DNA of 45,108 nucleotides from Dissophora ornata (lineage: Eukaryota; Mortierellomycota; Mortierellomycetes; Mortierellales; Mortierellaceae). Where the stretch lies: positions 1-45,108 of the forward strand of contig MU616759.1 of NCBI GenBank assembly GCA_025201705.1, read 5' to 3'. The notes under the pieces are model-generated. The model made no database searches and had not been told where the DNA came from. It saw only the letters and a program-made list of their open reading frames with translations. A program made the position numbers and the translations under genes. Shown piece by piece: positions 21,136-31,739 of this stretch; position 1 is the first letter of the stretch; each line of letters begins with the position of its first letter.

Positions 21136-22517
21136 ATGGGAACTCAGCTGCGGGCATTCTTCCTCGCCCTGACCCTCGCCCTGGTGGCCATGCTCCTGGC
21201 CGCGACCTCAACACATGCACAGAGTGAAAAGCTGCTCGCGGATAAACTCACCAGGCTCCAAACGATAGCCGCAAAAAACAAAGGCCTTGTCGGATTGGAC
21301 TCTAGCACATTCGATGAAGCACTAGATAAACCCAGAAACTACTCCATGGTCATTCTCTTTACCGCCATCAGCCCTGAATTCCAATGTGTTCCTTGCAAGT
21401 ATGTCCGGGGTTTATTTTTGGGATAGGGCCAGGAATGGATTTTCCGTTACTGACAATACTCTCCAGAAACTTTGATCCAGAATACAGGCTCGTGGCGTCG
21501 GGATGGTCAAAACTCCCAGATAAATCCAAGCTCATGTTTGGTATTATCGACTTCAAGACGGGCCAGTCTATTTTCCAAAGGTTTGGCATGAACAGCGCGC
21601 CGACAGTGCTGTATTTCCCTGCCGTGGATGCTCAGGATGCAGCGCTCGACTTTGACCGCTATGAGTTCAACAGACTGTAGGATGATCGCACACAGATATC
21701 AACCGTTGAATGAATCTTCCCATAACAGAAAAGATTGACGATTTCTTCTTTTTTTTTTTTTTTCAAACAAACCGCTTTTGCGTTTTTCCAAGTGGATTCC
21801 AGGCGGAACCGTTCGCAGCATGGCTGGGCGCTAAATCTGGAGTACCATTGCGAGTCCAGCGTCCATTCGACTTTATCGCTTTTTTGTTGAAGGTTCTTGC
21901 TGTCGTGGGGTTTGGTGCTGTCAGTCACACCCTTTACCAACGTGCGGGCAAGATAATCCGCAGCAAGTACCTCTGGGCTGCCGTCACGCTGGTGAGTTGT
22001 CAAGGCAGCGACGTATCTTATCCCGCTTTGCAGACGATTTTCGCTTCGTTAGTCAAATACTAACTGCGATATATCATCTCTGCTGTCAGTTCACGATTTT
22101 CGTCATGATCTCAGGACACATGTGGAACCAGATCCGCAACCCGCCCTACTCAATGCCCGGTCGCGATGGTAGCCCAGGGTTTATTGCAGCAGGATTCCAG
22201 AACCAGTTCGGACTGGAGACCCAGATCGTGGCTGTCATGTGTATGTATTGGATCTTTGTTGTCGAATTTTTTTTTTGGTATTCATTTTTGAGCAAACTTG
22301 GTTTATTAAGAATCAACTCTGTCTGTTCGGGTGCGTAGACGCGGTCCTGTCAGGAGCAGTAATTTCGTTGATTGGCGGTATTCCCAGGATCGAGGATCCC
22401 GCCAAGCAACGCACGGCTGTCTGGATCTGGTTAGCAATCTTAGGGGTCATGTTCAGCATGCTGCTCTACATCTTCCGTCTCAAGAACCCTGGATATCCAT
22501 TCCGCTTCTTGTTTTAG
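21136..22517 (+). CDS. OST3: Oligosaccharyltransferase subunit OST3/OST6 (thioredoxin-fold)
   Basis: Five exons (21136-21398, 21467-21676, 21793-21991, 22090-22240, 22339-22517) give 333 residues, typical for OST3/OST6/MAGT1/TUSC3. A signal peptide (residues 1-29, ending THAQ) leads to a luminal thioredoxin-like domain with the redox motif CVPC (C84, C87) in SPEFQCVPCK, FGIIDFKTGQSIFQRFG and the cis-proline segment NSAPTVLYFP. Four C-terminal membrane helices follow, with GHMWNQIRNPPYSM between helices 2 and 3, a strong family hallmark. The protein is an ER membrane subunit that assists N-glycosylation of sites near cysteines. Exon joins at LGFQAEPFAAWL and VMYAVLSG restore the family alignment. 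Confidence 0.93.
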
Positions 22518-22723
22518 CGTAGATCTGTAGATTGAGGACAATTGAAAATTAAATCATCTGCGCCATGCTACTTTTTTCATCCATCCACTCTGCAGATGCC
22601 TTTCGTTTGACTGCCCTTTGTCCAGAACCGTCCCGACGGTTTATCCAGGGGTAATTTCCGTCAACATCCTTAGGCTGAAGGTAAAGTGGACGCTATTGTT
22701 TGAGTAGATGTCTGAATGGCGCT

Positions 22724-24391
22724 TCACATATTGTGGCCAGCCATGATTTCGCGATGCATGGATGTCTTGCACTTTGAACAATAAAGTCGGCAGATGTCAA
22801 CCTAGCCGACAAATTCCTCGCACGTGGGACACTTTTTGGATGTGTAATATTCGTTGACACTCACGGCGATGTAGTTGAGGGACCTGGCCTAGAAAAAGGG
22901 ATATGGCAAGAGATTATATGTTAGTCCAACTGTAACGGTTGAAATGCTGTAGAGGCTTTCGAAGAGACACCAACATTGACGACCACTTACTTTTTGAGTA
23001 AAGTGCGACTGGAAAGACTCGTGCAACGAGGACAATCTGGACTTTGCAGAAGACTTTCCGAGACCCACGCCAATGACAACCTTATTGCTGTCTTCCCTCT
23101 TGACACACGTGGATCCGCCAAGCCTGAGAAGGCGATCGGCTATTAACTTGTACTCCTCGTCTCGCGCTTTTCCAGCGTTCCATTTTTTAACAACTACATT
23201 GCCATAGAAGGATTCGAGATGGACTTCTACGTCCTGCAGATGATTCCTATAGTCGTTGATGCTTGCCTGAGTGCCATGGCGGTGTGGTAGATCGGTTTCA
23301 ATACGGCTAATATAACTTAACCCGTCGATCGGCACCCCTTTTCTTTGTTCCATCCAGTGTCCATGCTTAAAGGTGGGCTGATACACTACCTTTTGCTTGA
23401 TAGCTAGGTTGTAAAACTTGTTCGATAATTTTTGCCAACAGTATCCTCCTCTGGTCCTTGGGCATTCGATGGCGGTGACTCGATGGTAGCGCCGTCGATT
23501 TCTTGTCATTGATCCCCACTGGGATGTTCGGGGCTTGGCAGGATGGCACTTGCTCCAATCGCGAACGCTTGTCCTAAATCCAGATACACTATCTTGATTT
23601 GACTGGGATTGTAATTCCAGAGATATGCGACGTCCTGCTTGGTGAGGAAGTCCTTGGCCTTCTCGATGAAGCGACGGACATGCAATCCCATCCCCTTATT
23701 GGTAGGAAGATCGGAAGCGTAGATCGCCAAGAGAAGCGAGCTGAGGAATAGGAGCGGTTCATTTTTAGGGACAATACTGCCGTCGTGCTCATCACGTTCT
23801 TGATCCGCCTCACCGTTGTTGTCATCGGCCACAGTCTTGTCTTTGACGCGGGGACAGAGTTTGTCGACGAGTAACTGGTCTGTCTCATCGACACCTTGTA
23901 TTGAAAGGCGCTCTATGCACTGACCGATGGCTCTCTGGCAAGTGTGTTTGGTTTTTGACGACCTGTTGGAGGCAGGTTTTGATCTTTGGCAAATATTCCT
24001 TTTTCAGAGCTGTCGTGACGTTGGCGTTAATGATTCCGACATTGAGTGTTCTCGTTGGATGCTCACACTTCATCGCATTGATGAAAGCAGCCTTGTCCAT
24101 GTCCTCCATTGGTCGTGGTGTTCCTGTCAGCTTTGTCTTGCTCTTGCGCTTTGGGGTGACGGTGGTGGGTTCCAAGGGAGAATCAAGTACTGCTTTCCAA
24201 GGCTTCCATTGGTATTGTATCACGGTATCTGGAAGCTCGTGCTCTTTCAGTCGAGAGCGCGTTTTGAACGAAAATCGCCTCCGATACTTGTGCTTTCTCC
24301 CGGATTTGTGAGGACGAGGACATCGATCAGGAGAGCGATCGACGGTGTTATGGCGGTTGAAGGTGTTTCAGGTGCTTCTGCTTAGCCAACG
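22724..24391 (-). pseudogene. Fanzor/TnpB-like RNase H-fold transposon nuclease, decayed
   Basis: Minus-strand pieces in order: an N-terminal basic region (KYRRRFSFKTRSRLKEHELP; NANVTTALKKEYLPKIKT), a frameshift near 23940, a RuvC-I-like motif (IKIVYLDLGQAFAIGASAIL, about 23600), a TGA after SGDQ at 23509, a second frameshift into NLAIKQKVVYQPTFKH, then KWNAGKARDEEYKLIADRL and NKVVIGVGLGKSSAKSRLSS, an intact-looking intron (22990-22889), and a zinc ribbon VNEYYTSKKCPTC…CRLYCSKCKTSMHREIMAGHN. A TAG (22802-22804) cuts the ribbon, HRE replaces the usual HRD of RuvC-III, and a TGA follows AGHNM. This is the TnpB/Fanzor layout. Naming it Fanzor rather than another TnpB-type transposase is inference. 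Confidence 0.62.
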
Positions 24392-24673
24392 ATAGAAGTG
24401 CTCGTAAAAACGCGGATCAAAAATGTTTCCAGTGCACGGGCCTTACACGCACAGAGGCAAATTTGCGTGCTTTTTTTTCCCTCCTTTGCCACCATCACAC
24501 TTCACTTTGCCCTCATCCCTTTTCTACCACACCCACGTAATCCCTCTAACATCTCCACCTTTTTATCTTACTCAACTTTTCCCGTCGCATCTGTCCTTAT
24601 TTTCCGCGAGTCTTGTTTATTCATCCGCGGCATACTCATATTTGATTCTGATCAACCACTCGATTCCTCTACC

Positions 24674-27603
24674 ATGACCGTTCTATTGAAACTCTTTTGT
24701 CTCGTCGATGGAGAGCCCACATCAAACGCCTTTCAGTTGTCAATCTCATCCACAGACGACATTGGCACCCTCAAAGAACTCATCAAGACCAAGAAGAGTC
24801 CCGAGTTTGACGACATCGCAGCAGACAAGCTCACACTTTGGCATGTCACGGTCCCAGTTGTTGCCGCCACGAAACACAATGCCGTTCTAATTAAAACGAT
24901 CGATGACAAGGAAGAACTTCTCCCTACGGACGAACTGTTGGATATCTTTGGCGATACCCCAGCAAAGAAAACAGTTCACGTTATAGTCGAAAGACCCTTA
25001 TAAGGTATGGTGCATAGGTCAGCTCACTGCTTTTTTATGAGCCCATGCCTCCCTTTTTGAAGCAAGCTATTTGGGCAATCTCATGTAACTCGCTCGTTAC
25101 TGATCATCACTGCGCAGGCTTTTCAACAAGCAAGAGAAAATGGCTCACAGCGGAAGCGGATGGACGAATCGTAAGGCCAAAACTAGCTCTCGAGCCATAT
25201 GACAGTCGTGAAGCTTCGTTGGTCTTTAGAAAGGAGAAGTTCCAAGGATTCCCTCTGAACGACAAACGCGACTTTGAGAAAATTCGCGTTGATCCAGAAT
25301 TAGCCTACTTCGATCGTACCCGTTACATGTCGAAGCTTGGATCCTTCAAAGAAGATGTTTTAATCTTCCTTAGGCCGCGCCGATTCGGCAAGTCACTGTT
25401 TCTTAGCACTTTGGCTCATTTTCATGGGGTTCAGTATAAGGGAGACTATAAGGCACTCTTCCAGGTAAGTGATTGCGACATCCCGTTTTCTTTTTTATTT
25501 CTCATTCAGCCTTTGACTCACTCTTCTACGCCCTTGTAGGGTCTCGATGTGGACCACGATGTTGAGAGAGGAAAAGTCACGCCTGGCCAGTTCCTGGTTC
25601 TAGCTCTTGATTTTTCTAAAATTGACCGCTCCGCTGACCTTATTATCGCTTCGGATGGCCTCAACGATATGATTAACAACGCCATCAAAAATTTCTATAA
25701 GACATACGCACCTTACCTTGGAGAGAAAGCGAGCGATGAACTGATAGATAGAAATATTTCTCCGCGTGCTGTTGGAAGTTTTGATGCATGTGTCAGTTTG
25801 GTCCGAGAGGCGCTCAATGCCGTCATAGAAAAGGATGATCCTTTATATGGCGTGAAAGGAGTAAGTGCAAGTAAGCGATTACCTTCTCTCATTTTGCATT
25901 GTGCATTGATAACCTCTAATACAGGGACCCGGTCTACTTAGATCTATCTCTTAGCAGAAGAACATGACGCTTTCAGTAATGAGTTTCTGGACCCTAATGA
26001 CCCTAGACCATGGGAGCAGCTTCGAACTGGTCCTAATTCGCTGCTTAAAGGCTTCTGGGCTACCGTCAAAGCAATGCTCGGCCCGCGAGCTATTGCGAAA
26101 TGTTTCATTACAGGTGTATCGCCTCTTTCGATGGCCGACCACACAAGCGGTTTCAATGTTGCGACATACGTAACGTGGCGTGAGGAGCTGTCTGGCCTCT
26201 GTGGACTCACTGCAGAAGATATACTGTCCGCTTTAAGGTTGCCCATTGTATGCAAATCAGAAGACGAAGTTCAAGATCACTTCAAAATCATGAAAGATAA
26301 TTATGACGGCTACAACTTCGTTGAAATGGACAAGGCTCGACATGTTTTCAACACAGACACTTGCTTAGAATACCTTGAGGTGAGCGGCCAATTAACCACT
26401 GGAAAAGAGCATTTTTCTACTGACTGGTTGTTTGTCGATGGTACACTTGTCATTAACTGATTGTTGCCATTAAATGGCGTAGAGTCTGATAAGAGGCAAG
26501 CCGATCGATCCAAGGGCCGTAAGCAACTCAGAAGTATCTGAACCAGCACTCCAAATCCTTGCAGCTTCGCCTGTTGCCAACAGTATTATTTCCGACAGTC
26601 TTAAGAATTAGGCCTTGCCATCAGGAAATCATCCGATTACGTACGAAAGGCTTGAAGAATCATTCCGCCTTACCCGTTTGGTAGCGCGACAATTTACCGT
26701 ACTGCGTATCCTATTCATGGTTGTCTTTTGCTAACAATGGTGGCTTGCTTCTCTTGTCTTCTTTTAGGCCAGCGACATTGAAACCAGCAAACCGGCATGG
26801 CTGAGCTAGATGCTCCATATCGGCGGTCTTACGTTTTGCGCTGGTGAAAGGCAATTACAGATCCCAAATCTCGTTGCTGCGGAGCGCTTTGGTAAGGTTA
26901 ATTGGATCCTCTCGGTCTTCGCCTTGAGGATGTTAGCCTTGCATTCCAGAACATTGTGTCGACTGGGGATATCAGACAGGCGTTAGCATTGTACCGGCAA
27001 ACTATGGCTGTCCGTGATGTTGGCTACAATGACTTTGAAAAAAAAAAGAGCATCATCGAGACTCCTTTTACAACGCTCTCCTCGGTAATTCGCATCCGTC
27101 TCTGCGAAAGTTGAGTTGGAGGTTAACATCACCAAGGTAAATATTTGTGGTCCTGAGTAAGATTGAAATTTCATTTTTGAACGTTATTGCTCACTAATCG
27201 ATCACTACTCTTGTCAATCCCAGCCATTACAAGGTGGTCTTGGACGGATTGATATGGAGGTCCACGTACCATCGAAGAAGCGTATTCTAGTGGTGGAGTG
27301 GAAGGTGATCCAAATTGACTACTTGGATCTAGGCCCTGTAGTTTCAAGAGAGAAAAAAGCGGAACATCTGGATGGTACATTTGAGGCAAGTGCGATACTT
27401 GATCTCAAATTTGGGCGTAACGATAGATGGAGACAGGGACAGACCATCGAGGAATGGATTTTGCAAGGTCCTCGTAATGGACAATCAAAGATCTCGCCAT
27501 GCGAACAACTTGCAGAGTATCTTGCCAGTCAAGAGATTGCTCATTTAAAAGAGGAGTATGAAGTCACTGGCTATTTGGTCGTTGTTGTTGGCTCATGGAA
27601 ATA
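24674..27603 (+). pseudogene. Crinkler (CRN) effector with AAA-ATPase-like and PD-(D/E)XK domains, decayed
   Basis: The locus opens with an intact CRN ubiquitin-like header (24674-25003, 109 residues): LFCLVDGE, then IGTLKELIK, then DKLTLWHVTVP. A TAA at 25001-25003 lies just before a donor (AAG/GTATGG) that would join, in the right phase, to the effector part at 25119. That part has the AAA-ATPase-like P-loop FLRPRRFGKSLFLS (about 25367-25408), a Walker-B-like segment EEHDAFSNEF with a frameshift just upstream, ITGVSPLSMADHTSGFN, several stops between 26580 and 26810, a frameshift at the A10 tract near 27040, and a PD-(D/E)XK-like end: GRIDMEVHVPSKKRILVVEWK. CRN proteins are secreted or host-targeted effectors in oomycetes and early-diverging fungi. 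This copy cannot encode the full protein. Confidence 0.8.
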
Positions 27604-27639
27604 AACCACATGAAAATTGAATATCAAAGTCGCGCACAT

Positions 27640-28600
27640 TACAGGAGGAAAAATAAAAGCCTTTTCCAAGTCATCAGGTTATCAGTCGCTACTTTCGCGA
27701 GCATGAGGTATCGAGTTTTATCGTTGGCCTCGTACAGGATCTGTTCGACAAAGTACAGAATCAGCTTCTCCAACACGCGGAATCCACTGCCTTGGTATTT
27801 CAAGTTTCTCCTAGTTTTAGACGAGGCTCAGGTGCTGGGTAGACAGACTCTCTGACAAAACGTTCTGGACAGCGATCGCACAGCTGTTCGACCAGCTCTA
27901 GCCCCTATACTCCACGCATTCAGATGCATCGCAAAGAAACAATACGAAGAAAATGTCCGTGTTATGCCTTGTGGTACTGGTTTGAGCTACCACGAGCCGG
28001 CATGGACTGCAGGCTCAGCATATGACCCTCTTAAGAGCTGAATACAACACTGCGGTGACATCAGTAATGATTGTCGACTTTCCTGGATGGACAGAGGAAA
28101 AGGATGTTTCCTCGTACTTGGAGCGACTGAGCCTGGGATTGAGTGATCATGACAAGAAACGGTTAGCCCATCTCTTTCCAAAGGAGGTGATCCATGTGCT
28201 TTTCAGGGATTTTCGTGGCCGTTTTAGACCAATCATCACTCTAACAATCGAGACAGACGACCCACTAAAGTGAAGGCATTGCATTAAGGAACGACACACC
28301 CGAGACACCCGATAAGAAAGAACCCGAAGCTTAAGTTGAGAGAGATCCTGTGACAAATGCCCAATACCAAAACGTCAAGTCAACCTTGAAGTTGCATCAA
28401 AGACGCAAGGAGGATTTTTTGCATACAAAAGAAGAATTCAGGGCTGTCATCAATGAACCCTTTTTACATGGTACTGTGGTATCTAACTCCCTCATCAACA
28501 ATCCTCTCTTGGTAATTGAACGCTCATGTCTTCAATCTCACACCCAGGATTTGTCTAAACAATTACTAAAATATCTTAATGTTGTAGCTTGAGGAGAAGG
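27640..28600 (+). pseudogene. Fragment of a second CRN-type P-loop NTPase effector domain
   Basis: Recognisable pieces lie in changing plus-strand frames: SRYFREHEVSSFIVGLVQDL, LLVLDEAQVLG (Walker-B-like DEAQ, about 27809-27840), RPALAPILHAFRCIAKK, MPCGTGLSYHEPAWTAGSA (about 27964-28020), VMIVDFPGWTEEKDVSSYL and FRGRFRPIITLTIE (about 28210-28250). This succession (DEAQ, GTGLS, GRFRP) is typical of a CRN NTPase class distinct from the AAA/PD-(D/E)XK type just upstream. The header and Walker A are missing, and stops and frame changes occur around 27840, 27890 and 28038. It is a decayed fragment, possibly joined to the upstream CRN gene by rearrangement. Confidence 0.62.
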
Positions 28601-29157
28601 TCCTGGTCCCATACCCTTTCTTTGAAGTATGACGATGTGCAAAAAGTCGCGTATCGCAAAAGTACGCAAGAGTACAGCACATCGCGTTACGTCATTAAAC
28701 TGGTGACTTTTCCAGGGGTTCCATCCACCTCAACCACACCACTGTCCTTATCACCCCCCTATCTTTCCCGTCTTAATACGGTGAAAGCTATCCGAGGTTC
28801 ATTTCTGGATTTTCTCACACCCCCCCGCTTTTTTTTGTGCGCCCCTTTGCGCCCATCCGCATGCTTTGACCTCTGTCATCCCGCAGCCCCTCAGTCCATC
28901 GCATAGACGCGACTTCTGCTTTCTTTCCGGAGAGGAGGTGAGCACATCTATCCACCAGCCTTTTAAGTCTCAGTTTTCTGGTTTTTTAACCTGCACCTTC
29001 GTTGTTCCCCCCAGTCTCAATCATCTTCAGCATTTCTTGCCAGGCCACATATTTCTCCCTACTCATAACAGAGACCACTTTGTTGATATCTATCAGCTTC
29101 TACTTGCCTCTCCGTCATCAAGAAGAGTAATAAGAATCCACGTCATTTTTCTTCGCG
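28601..29157. other. Intergenic, C/T-rich upstream region of phosphatase gene
   Basis: About 550 bp without a convincing gene. It is rich in CT with C-runs near 28755 and 28821 and a T7 run after CCCCCGC, typical of fungal 5' leaders. The ATG at 29158 is preceded by TTCTTCGCG. Residual protein-like sequence near 28600 may be the last trace of the CRN fragment. Confidence 0.4.
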
Positions 29158-31398
29158 ATGGCGACATTCCACTCCTTGACCCCACCGATGGGTTCGCACC
29201 ACAGTCGCAACGCACCGAACTTGTTCTCTATTGAACTCGAACTCGCCCTCCCTGAAGATCATTTCCTCCCCGCAGAGAATATCGTAGCCGAGGTGTGGAC
29301 CAACATCATCCACAGACTGAATCCAAATGGACCCGAGGTCTGGGCAGCGGTGCCGATGAAGCTGGCACATGTGATCCCAGGAACGGGTATCGCGGTGTTT
29401 TCAGCAACACTGCAGCCGACGGGCAGAGGCGAGTTTGGGTTGACGGCCCGGTGGAAGCCGCACAGAGATGTGGTGGAATGGCAATGGGCTCCTGCTGCAA
29501 CTGAAAAGGGATCGGGCGATTCTGCAGCAGCTGCCAGAGTCATCGGAGGAGAGGCAAGTAAGAAAGTGAGCAAGGATGTCTCGGTGACGGTGAAAGTCCC
29601 GCGAAACATCTCGTCCAGTTCGTGGACGCTTGGTCCGCAGTCAGTCATGGTGTTTGGTCAAGGTGGTCCTCGCGTGGCAAGGGTGAGTGTAGGAGGGCCT
29701 GGATTGTATCTGGGCAACCACGCAGCGGCAACTCGAGCCCGAATCTCTGGGTACGAGTCTGTGTTGTCACTGGTTGGTGATTTGCTCGATTTTGACGAAA
29801 ATATCCCAGAGAGCGATAGAGAGGTGAACAGGAAGGTGTGGTTGGAGCAGGAGCAGGCCAAGGACAGGGCAAATATTGCGCATAAACAAGGACAGTCATT
29901 GTCGAGATCATCATCTATCGCATCCTACGGCGATGGGGCCGGTGACTCCTCTGCCGATATGGCTGGAGGCGACGCGAAAGAACTATCGAGGCGATCATCA
30001 ATAGCGGATTTTATGAGAAACTACGAGCCCGGCAGCAGAGCCAATGGCAACAATATGAACTTGGATGATATTTTTGCTGCGGTAGTGGATGAACCGGTAG
30101 ATCCGCCTCGACTGTCTAGGAGCTCAGTGACTGACATGATGGTCCAACCACCATCGTCTTCCGTCAAGAAGCAGTCGAGTCGATCGTCGTTCTCAACCAA
30201 GTCTTTAGGATCGATCGATAAGTCTGACCGTGAGAGCGGTCAGCAAGACGCACCAGCAACATCGGCTGCTCCCAACACGGGTTCTGCCAAGATCAGAGAA
30301 GATCTCCAACAGAGTGAACAAGATGGAGCGTCTTACAAGTCGGCACTGGCCTCTCAGAAAAAAAAAGACCCGACCCCTGCTGTCACCGCCGGGACAGATA
30401 CTGCAGAGCTTCCCAAAGCACCAGTTTCGAACGCAACCCCTTCCGTGTCCGAAAAGAGCAACGACGGCAATAGCAGCAACAAAAAGAAGAAAGGGAAGAA
30501 GGATACCGGCGCCGGCGCTGCAGCTTTGCCTCCTGCGTCAAACGGGAAGGACACTAGAGTAGATACAGCGTCACCTACTGTCAGTTCGCTCGACGTCTCT
30601 GTAGCCTCAGGGTCCGCAGTCGTTAACGGCTCCAAAACCGAAGTTGCCACCAGTGGCACTGACAAGGGTACCAATGGCACTAATGGCACTAATGGTGGCG
30701 GTGGCAGCGATGCCGGGGAGGATAGAGTTGCGGCAGAGAGTGACAGCAAAGGTAGCAAGGAGCCGGCCTCGGTTACTAAAATCGTCTCTGGCCTTTACCG
30801 CCAGTCCTTGGAAAACCAGCAGGCTGATCTATCGTCGTCCCATCTCGCCAACTTTTCCTCTTCAACATCTGTGCGTCGCCTTGCATCCTCAGCCTCGACA
30901 TCGTCGCTACCGAAGTCCGCATCGCCTCCCGACTCTCCTCTGGATCTTGCAGACCCGTCCTCTCCATTTTCTTCGACGCACTCCGATCAGTCCAACATGG
31001 ATATCAACAATCAAACCCTCCTAAAGCCGCCATTCAAGCACAAGGTTATCTCCATCGCTCCCGGTGCACACAGCGTCATCTCTGACGCAATCCTGAAGGA
31101 GGCGGTCGAGTTTCTGAGAACAGAGATTACCTTGGGGAAGAAGGTGTTGGTCCATTGCAGGGACGGCAATGGACGGAGCGGCAGTGTTGCGATCGCGTAT
31201 GTGGCCTCGCAATTGGAGTTGAGTGCAAGGCAAGCAGGACGTAGGGATGAAAATCAGGAACAACAACAACAACAACGCGCGCTCCAGAAAGAAACCGGGG
31301 AGTATTATGAAGAGGCATTGGAGGAGGTTTGGAAATGGAAGTGCGATGTGTATCCGCACAAGGGACTGAAGCAAAGCATAACAAGGATTCAGTGGTAG
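29158..31398 (+). CDS. CX5R phosphatase-like protein with split catalytic domain
   Basis: A single frame encodes 746 residues. The N terminus (about 1-130) looks like a beta-sandwich (NIVAEVWTNII, PGTGIAVFSATLQP, GEFGLTARWKP), reminiscent of glucan-binding modules, but that is a guess. At about 182 a segment GLYLGNHAAATRARISGYES resembles the first strand-helix of dual-specificity phosphatases (YLGN..AA). The catalytic loop VLVHCRDGNGRSGS (C667, R673; HCX5RS) comes about 450 residues later. Between them lie about 385 residues of low-complexity S/A/K/G-rich sequence, including KKKKGKKD and TNGTNGTNGG. The segment where a general-acid Asp is expected reads ISIAPGAHS, so activity is uncertain. 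Laforin (CBM20 plus phosphatase) is an architectural analogue only. Confidence 0.72.
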   Translation: MATFHSLTPPMGSHHSRNAPNLFSIELELALPEDHFLPAENIVAEVWTNIIHRLNPNGPEVWAAVPMKLAHVIPGTGIAVFSATLQPTGRGEFGLTARWKPHRDVVEWQWAPAATEKGSGDSAAAARVIGGEASKKVSKDVSVTVKVPRNISSSSWTLGPQSVMVFGQGGPRVARVSVGGPGLYLGNHAAATRARISGYESVLSLVGDLLDFDENIPESDREVNRKVWLEQEQAKDRANIAHKQGQSLSRSSSIASYGDGAGDSSADMAGGDAKELSRRSSIADFMRNYEPGSRANGNNMNLDDIFAAVVDEPVDPPRLSRSSVTDMMVQPPSSSVKKQSSRSSFSTKSLGSIDKSDRESGQQDAPATSAAPNTGSAKIREDLQQSEQDGASYKSALASQKKKDPTPAVTAGTDTAELPKAPVSNATPSVSEKSNDGNSSNKKKKGKKDTGAGAAALPPASNGKDTRVDTASPTVSSLDVSVASGSAVVNGSKTEVATSGTDKGTNGTNGTNGGGGSDAGEDRVAAESDSKGSKEPASVTKIVSGLYRQSLENQQADLSSSHLANFSSSTSVRRLASSASTSSLPKSASPPDSPLDLADPSSPFSSTHSDQSNMDINNQTLLKPPFKHKVISIAPGAHSVISDAILKEAVEFLRTEITLGKKVLVHCRDGNGRSGSVAIAYVASQLELSARQAGRRDENQEQQQQQRALQKETGEYYEEALEEVWKWKCDVYPHKGLKQSITRIQW

Positions 31399-31504
31399 TT
31401 TGTCCGCATGGACATATTTCATTCTATGACACGCATTCGAAAAATAAATATTGGTCCTTTTTTTGATATCACTGCGGAATTCTTTACATCACTCATTACT
31501 ACTA

Positions 31505-31738
31505 TTACTCTATCTTTAGGCAGTTTCGTCTAGCAAGATTTCCATTTTTCAGCAAGTCAATGGGGTCGTCATCATATCTCCCGGCGATGAATGGATGAAA
31601 GCCCGTCGACTCTATCTCAGCTAGCACCACCAACTCTCTTTCGATCGCAGCGTGTAAGCGCAGTAGCCAGTCTTTTTCATATGTGCGTCGCACCACAGTT
31701 ATTCTTGGAATAGAGAGTAGTGCTTGACAAGGGAACAA
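31505..31738 (-). CDS. Hypothetical protein or isolated 3' exon
   Basis: This minus-strand frame contains a convincing helical and acidic stretch (RRTYEKDWLLRLHAAIERE, LVVLAEIESTGFHPFIAG, YDDDPIDLLKNGNLARRN) ending at 31505. There is no in-frame ATG before an upstream stop, so it is probably the last exon of a gene or a remnant. I could not find matching upstream exons in 31740-32269. It is not a frame shadow of a recognised gene. Function unknown. Confidence 0.3.
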   Translation of the reverse strand: MFPCQALLSIPRITVVRRTYEKDWLLRLHAAIERELVVLAEIESTGFHPFIAGRYDDDPIDLLKNGNLARRNCLKIE

Positions 31739-31739
31739 G

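Noticed and set aside
23901..24385. Plus-strand ORFs of 136 and 152 codons near 24 kb
   Set aside because: They are antisense to the Fanzor-like N-terminal region and have cysteine- and leucine-rich shadow composition.
30354..30758. Minus-strand ORF of 134 codons inside the phosphatase gene
   Set aside because: It is antisense to the low-complexity insertion and consists of S, P, L and F repeats.
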